Origin: UQRS01 sp964481575 | Lineage (GTDB): Bacteria; Bacillota; Clostridia; Oscillospirales; Acutalibacteraceae | Direction of reading: 5' to 3' | DNA length: 22,730 bases | Assembly: GCA_964481575.1 (NCBI GenBank) | Contig: CAYZTR010000035.1 | Coordinates: forward strand, 1 to 22,730 | Shown here: positions 20,109-22,730 of the stretch, piece by piece | How the letters are laid out: every line of letters begins with the position of its first letter | How positions within the stretch are numbered: position 1 is the first letter of the stretch | The notes under the pieces: model-generated | The model's input: only the letters and a program-made list of their open reading frames with translations | The model's database searches: none | Told to the model about the DNA's origin: nothing | Made by a program: the position numbers and the translations under genes

Positions 20109-22730
20109 ATGGCACAAAATAAAATTATCATTAAAGGCGCCCGGGAGCACAATTTGAAAAATATTGATCTGGAGATTCCCCGGGATAAGCTGGTGGTGTT
20201 TACCGGTCTGTCCGGCTCGGGGAAATCCTCCCTGGCCTTTGACACCATTTACGCCGAGGGCCAGCGGCGGTATATGGAGTCGCTGTCCTCCTATGCCCGG
20301 ATGTTCATGGGCCAGATGGAGAAGCCGGATGTGGATTCCATTGACGGCCTTTCCCCGGCCATTTCCATTGACCAGAAAACCACCTCCAAGAACCCCCGCT
20401 CCACGGTGGGAACCGTCACCGAGATTTACGACTATCTCCGGCTGCTGTACGCCCGTATCGGCATTCCCCATTGCCCGGTCTGCGGCAAGGAGATCCGGCA
20501 GCAGACGGTGGATCAGATTGTGGACAAGGTGATGGAGCTGCCTGAGGGCACCAAACTGCAGATTTTGGCGCCGGTGGTGCATGGCCGCAAGGGGGAGCAT
20601 CAGAAGGAGCTGGATGCTGCCCGGAAATCCGGTTTTGTCCGGGTGCGGGTGGATGGCAGTCTGTATGAGCTTTCGGAGGACATCAAGCTGGAGAAAAATA
20701 AAAAGCATAATATCGAGATCGTGGTAGACCGGCTGACCGTGAAGGCGTCCTTCAAGACGCGCATGGGGGACAGCGTGGAAACCGCCTCCAACCTGGCCGG
20801 CGGCCTGGTGGTGGTGGACGTCATCGGCGGGGAGGAGTTGCTGTTCTCCCAGTCGTATGCCTGCCCGGAGCATAATGTGACCCTGCCGGAGCTGGCGCCC
20901 CGGATCTTTTCCTTTAACAATCCGGCAGGCGCCTGCCCCACCTGTACCGGCCTGGGGGTGTTTTTGAAGGTGAATCCCGACCTGGTGATCCCCAATCAGG
21001 ACTTGTCCCTGGCCCAGAGCGCCGTCAAGGCCACCGGCTGGGGGGTCAACGGCTGGCGGGGCGCCGAGGGGGGCACCATTGCCCTGTGTTATTACAAGGG
21101 CCTGGGGAAGCTGTATGGCTTCACGGTGGATACCCCCTTCCGGGAGATCCCTGAAGCGGGGAAGCAGGCGCTGCTTTACGGCACCGGGGAGCAAAAGATC
21201 ACTTTTCAGCGCAGTAAGGAGTGGGGAGGCGGCTCCTTTACCTCCAAATTCGAGGGGATTATCCCCAATCTGGATCGCCGGTTCCGGGAAACCAACAGCG
21301 ACTGGATGCGGGCTGAGATTGAAACGGTCATGAGCGAATGCGACTGTCCCACCTGCCACGGTACCCGGCTGCGGCCGGAGGTGCTTTCGGTGACGGTGGG
21401 AGGCAAGAATATTTATGAATTCTGTGCCATGTCGGTGCGGGAAGCCCTGGAATTTCTGGAGGGCCTTTCCCTGACCCCCCGGGAGCAGACCATTGGCCGC
21501 TTGATTATGAAAGAGATCAAAAGCCGCCTGGGTTTTTTGAATAATGTGGGGCTGGATTACCTGACCCTGTCCCGCGCGGCGGGCACCCTGTCCGGCGGGG
21601 AAAGCCAGCGAATCCGTCTGGCCACCCAGATCGGCTCTTCCCTGACCGGGGTGCTGTATATCCTGGACGAGCCTTCCATCGGCCTCCACCAGCGGGACAA
21701 CGACCGGCTGCTGGCCACGCTGTGCCGGCTCCGGGATCTGGGCAATACCCTGATCGTGGTGGAGCATGACGAGGATACCATGCGGGCCGCCGATTTTATT
21801 GTGGACATCGGCCCCGGCGCCGGGGTGCATGGCGGGGATATCGTGGCCGCCGGAGATTTGCAGACCATTTGTGACTGCAAGGAATCCATTACAGGTGATT
21901 ATCTCACCGGCCGGCGGAAGATTCCCGTTCCGGCAGAGCGGCGCAAAGGCAACGGCAAGTTTCTCACGGTGAAAAAGGCCGCCCAGAACAACCTGAAAAA
22001 TATCACGGTGAAGATTCCCCTGGGGAAATTCGTGGCGGTGACCGGGGTGTCCGGTTCGGGCAAATCCTCCCTGGTGAACGAGATTCTCTATAAAAAGCTG
22101 GCGGCGGAATTAAACGGCGCCAAGCTCTTTGCCGGGAAGCACGACGGCATTGACGGTCTGGAGCATCTGGATAAGGTCATTGACATTAACCAGGCCCCCA
22201 TTGGCCGCACCCCCCGCTCCAATCCGGCCACCTATACCGGCGTGTTCAACGACATCCGGGCTTTGTTTGCCGAGACCAAGGATGCCAAAATGCGGGGGTA
22301 TAACGCCGGGCGGTTTTCTTTCAATGTCAAAGGGGGGCGGTGCGAGGCCTGCCAGGGGGACGGCATCCTGAAAATTGAGATGCACTTTCTGCCGGATGTG
22401 TACGTTCCCTGCGAGGTTTGCAAGGGCGCCCGATATAATCGGGAGACCCTGGAAATCAAATATAAGGATAAAAGCATTTACGATGTGCTGGAAATGACGG
22501 TGGAGGAAGCGATGCACTTTTTTGCCCCGTTGCCCAAGATTCACCGGAAGCTGGAAACCCTGTACCAGGTGGGGCTCAGCTATGTGAAGCTGGGCCAGGC
22601 GGCCACCACCCTGTCCGGCGGCGAGGCCCAGCGGGTCAAGCTGGCCACCGAACTGTCCCGCCGGGCCACCGGCCGCACCATCTATATTCTGGACGAGCCT
22701 ACCACCGGCCTGCACACCGCCGATGTCCAT
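20109..22730 (+). CDS. uvrA: Excinuclease ABC subunit A, 3' end cut by window edge
   Basis: Damage-sensing ABC ATPase of nucleotide excision repair. The frame is open to the last base, giving 874 residues; roughly 65 of the usual 940 or so are missing. It has two ABC halves: Walker A GLSGSGKS (33-40) and GVSGSGKS (646-653), signatures LSGGES (from 494) and LSGGEAQ (from 835), and the second Walker B ILDEPTTGLH. Zinc modules are visible: CPVC near residue 120, C252-x2-H255 with C276-x2-C279, and CEAC with CEVC in the second half. ATG follows AAGAGG. It is co-transcribed with uvrB. Confidence 0.97.
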   Translation, partial: MAQNKIIIKGAREHNLKNIDLEIPRDKLVVFTGLSGSGKSSLAFDTIYAEGQRRYMESLSSYARMFMGQMEKPDVDSIDGLSPAISIDQKTTSKNPRSTVGTVTEIYDYLRLLYARIGIPHCPVCGKEIRQQTVDQIVDKVMELPEGTKLQILAPVVHGRKGEHQKELDAARKSGFVRVRVDGSLYELSEDIKLEKNKKHNIEIVVDRLTVKASFKTRMGDSVETASNLAGGLVVVDVIGGEELLFSQSYACPEHNVTLPELAPRIFSFNNPAGACPTCTGLGVFLKVNPDLVIPNQDLSLAQSAVKATGWGVNGWRGAEGGTIALCYYKGLGKLYGFTVDTPFREIPEAGKQALLYGTGEQKITFQRSKEWGGGSFTSKFEGIIPNLDRRFRETNSDWMRAEIETVMSECDCPTCHGTRLRPEVLSVTVGGKNIYEFCAMSVREALEFLEGLSLTPREQTIGRLIMKEIKSRLGFLNNVGLDYLTLSRAAGTLSGGESQRIRLATQIGSSLTGVLYILDEPSIGLHQRDNDRLLATLCRLRDLGNTLIVVEHDEDTMRAADFIVDIGPGAGVHGGDIVAAGDLQTICDCKESITGDYLTGRRKIPVPAERRKGNGKFLTVKKAAQNNLKNITVKIPLGKFVAVTGVSGSGKSSLVNEILYKKLAAELNGAKLFAGKHDGIDGLEHLDKVIDINQAPIGRTPRSNPATYTGVFNDIRALFAETKDAKMRGYNAGRFSFNVKGGRCEACQGDGILKIEMHFLPDVYVPCEVCKGARYNRETLEIKYKDKSIYDVLEMTVEEAMHFFAPLPKIHRKLETLYQVGLSYVKLGQAATTLSGGEAQRVKLATELSRRATGRTIYILDEPTTGLHTADVH

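Noticed and set aside
1..22730. tRNA or rRNA genes, insertion sequences, prophage or integrase genes
   Set aside because: None was recognised on either strand; the repeats found lack transposase genes and terminal inverted repeats.

Overview
The window is a piece of a bacterial chromosome, most likely from a Clostridia-type member of the Bacillota, perhaps a gut Oscillospiraceae/Ruminococcaceae relative. This is inferred from four things: the order of the S10-spc-alpha ribosomal superoperon (rpsD inside the alpha segment, a KOW-protein gene between map and infA), strong AGGAGG ribosome binding sites throughout, a LexA box of the Firmicute type, and secreted LamG proteins typical of gut Clostridia. 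No species can be named from sequence alone.

Region 1 (1-11033) is the downstream part of the ribosomal superoperon, all on the + strand and tightly packed: rplP (5' end missing), rpmC, rpsQ, rplN, rplX, rplE, rpsZ-type S14, rpsH, rplF, rplR, rpsE, rpmD, rplO, secY, adk, map, a KOW-domain gene, infA, rpmJ, rpsM, rpsK, rpsD, rpoA, rplQ. It ends in a strong 20-bp hairpin terminator. It supplies ribosomal proteins, the Sec channel, adenylate kinase, N-terminal methionine removal, IF-1 and RNA polymerase alpha.

Region 2 (11034-16626) is an accessory island. It holds two large secreted paralogues of 703 and 685 residues, each built as signal peptide, LamG-like domain, helical linker, LamG-like domain and a C-terminal beta-rich module. 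The pair is a mosaic. The promoter/leader/signal-peptide region is conserved, the first LamG domains differ, and the C-terminal modules share 284 bp without a single difference, which points to recent gene conversion or duplication. A decayed third copy of the C-terminal module lies just downstream, followed by a short broken reading frame resembling small gut-Clostridia peptides. The non-coding spacers carry degenerate short tandem repeats.

Region 3 (16557-22730) is a DNA/RNA maintenance block. A minus-strand RluA-family pseudouridine synthase stands back to back with the plus-strand uvrB-uvrA excision-repair operon. The divergent spacer carries a sigma-A promoter with a near-consensus LexA operator at the expected start site, a second promoter close to uvrB, and a 24-bp tandem repeat. 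uvrA runs off the right edge.

The most interesting material is the mosaic LamG pair, its shared control region and its downstream remnant. These look like one co-regulated, recombining family of surface or secreted proteins inserted after the ribosomal operon.
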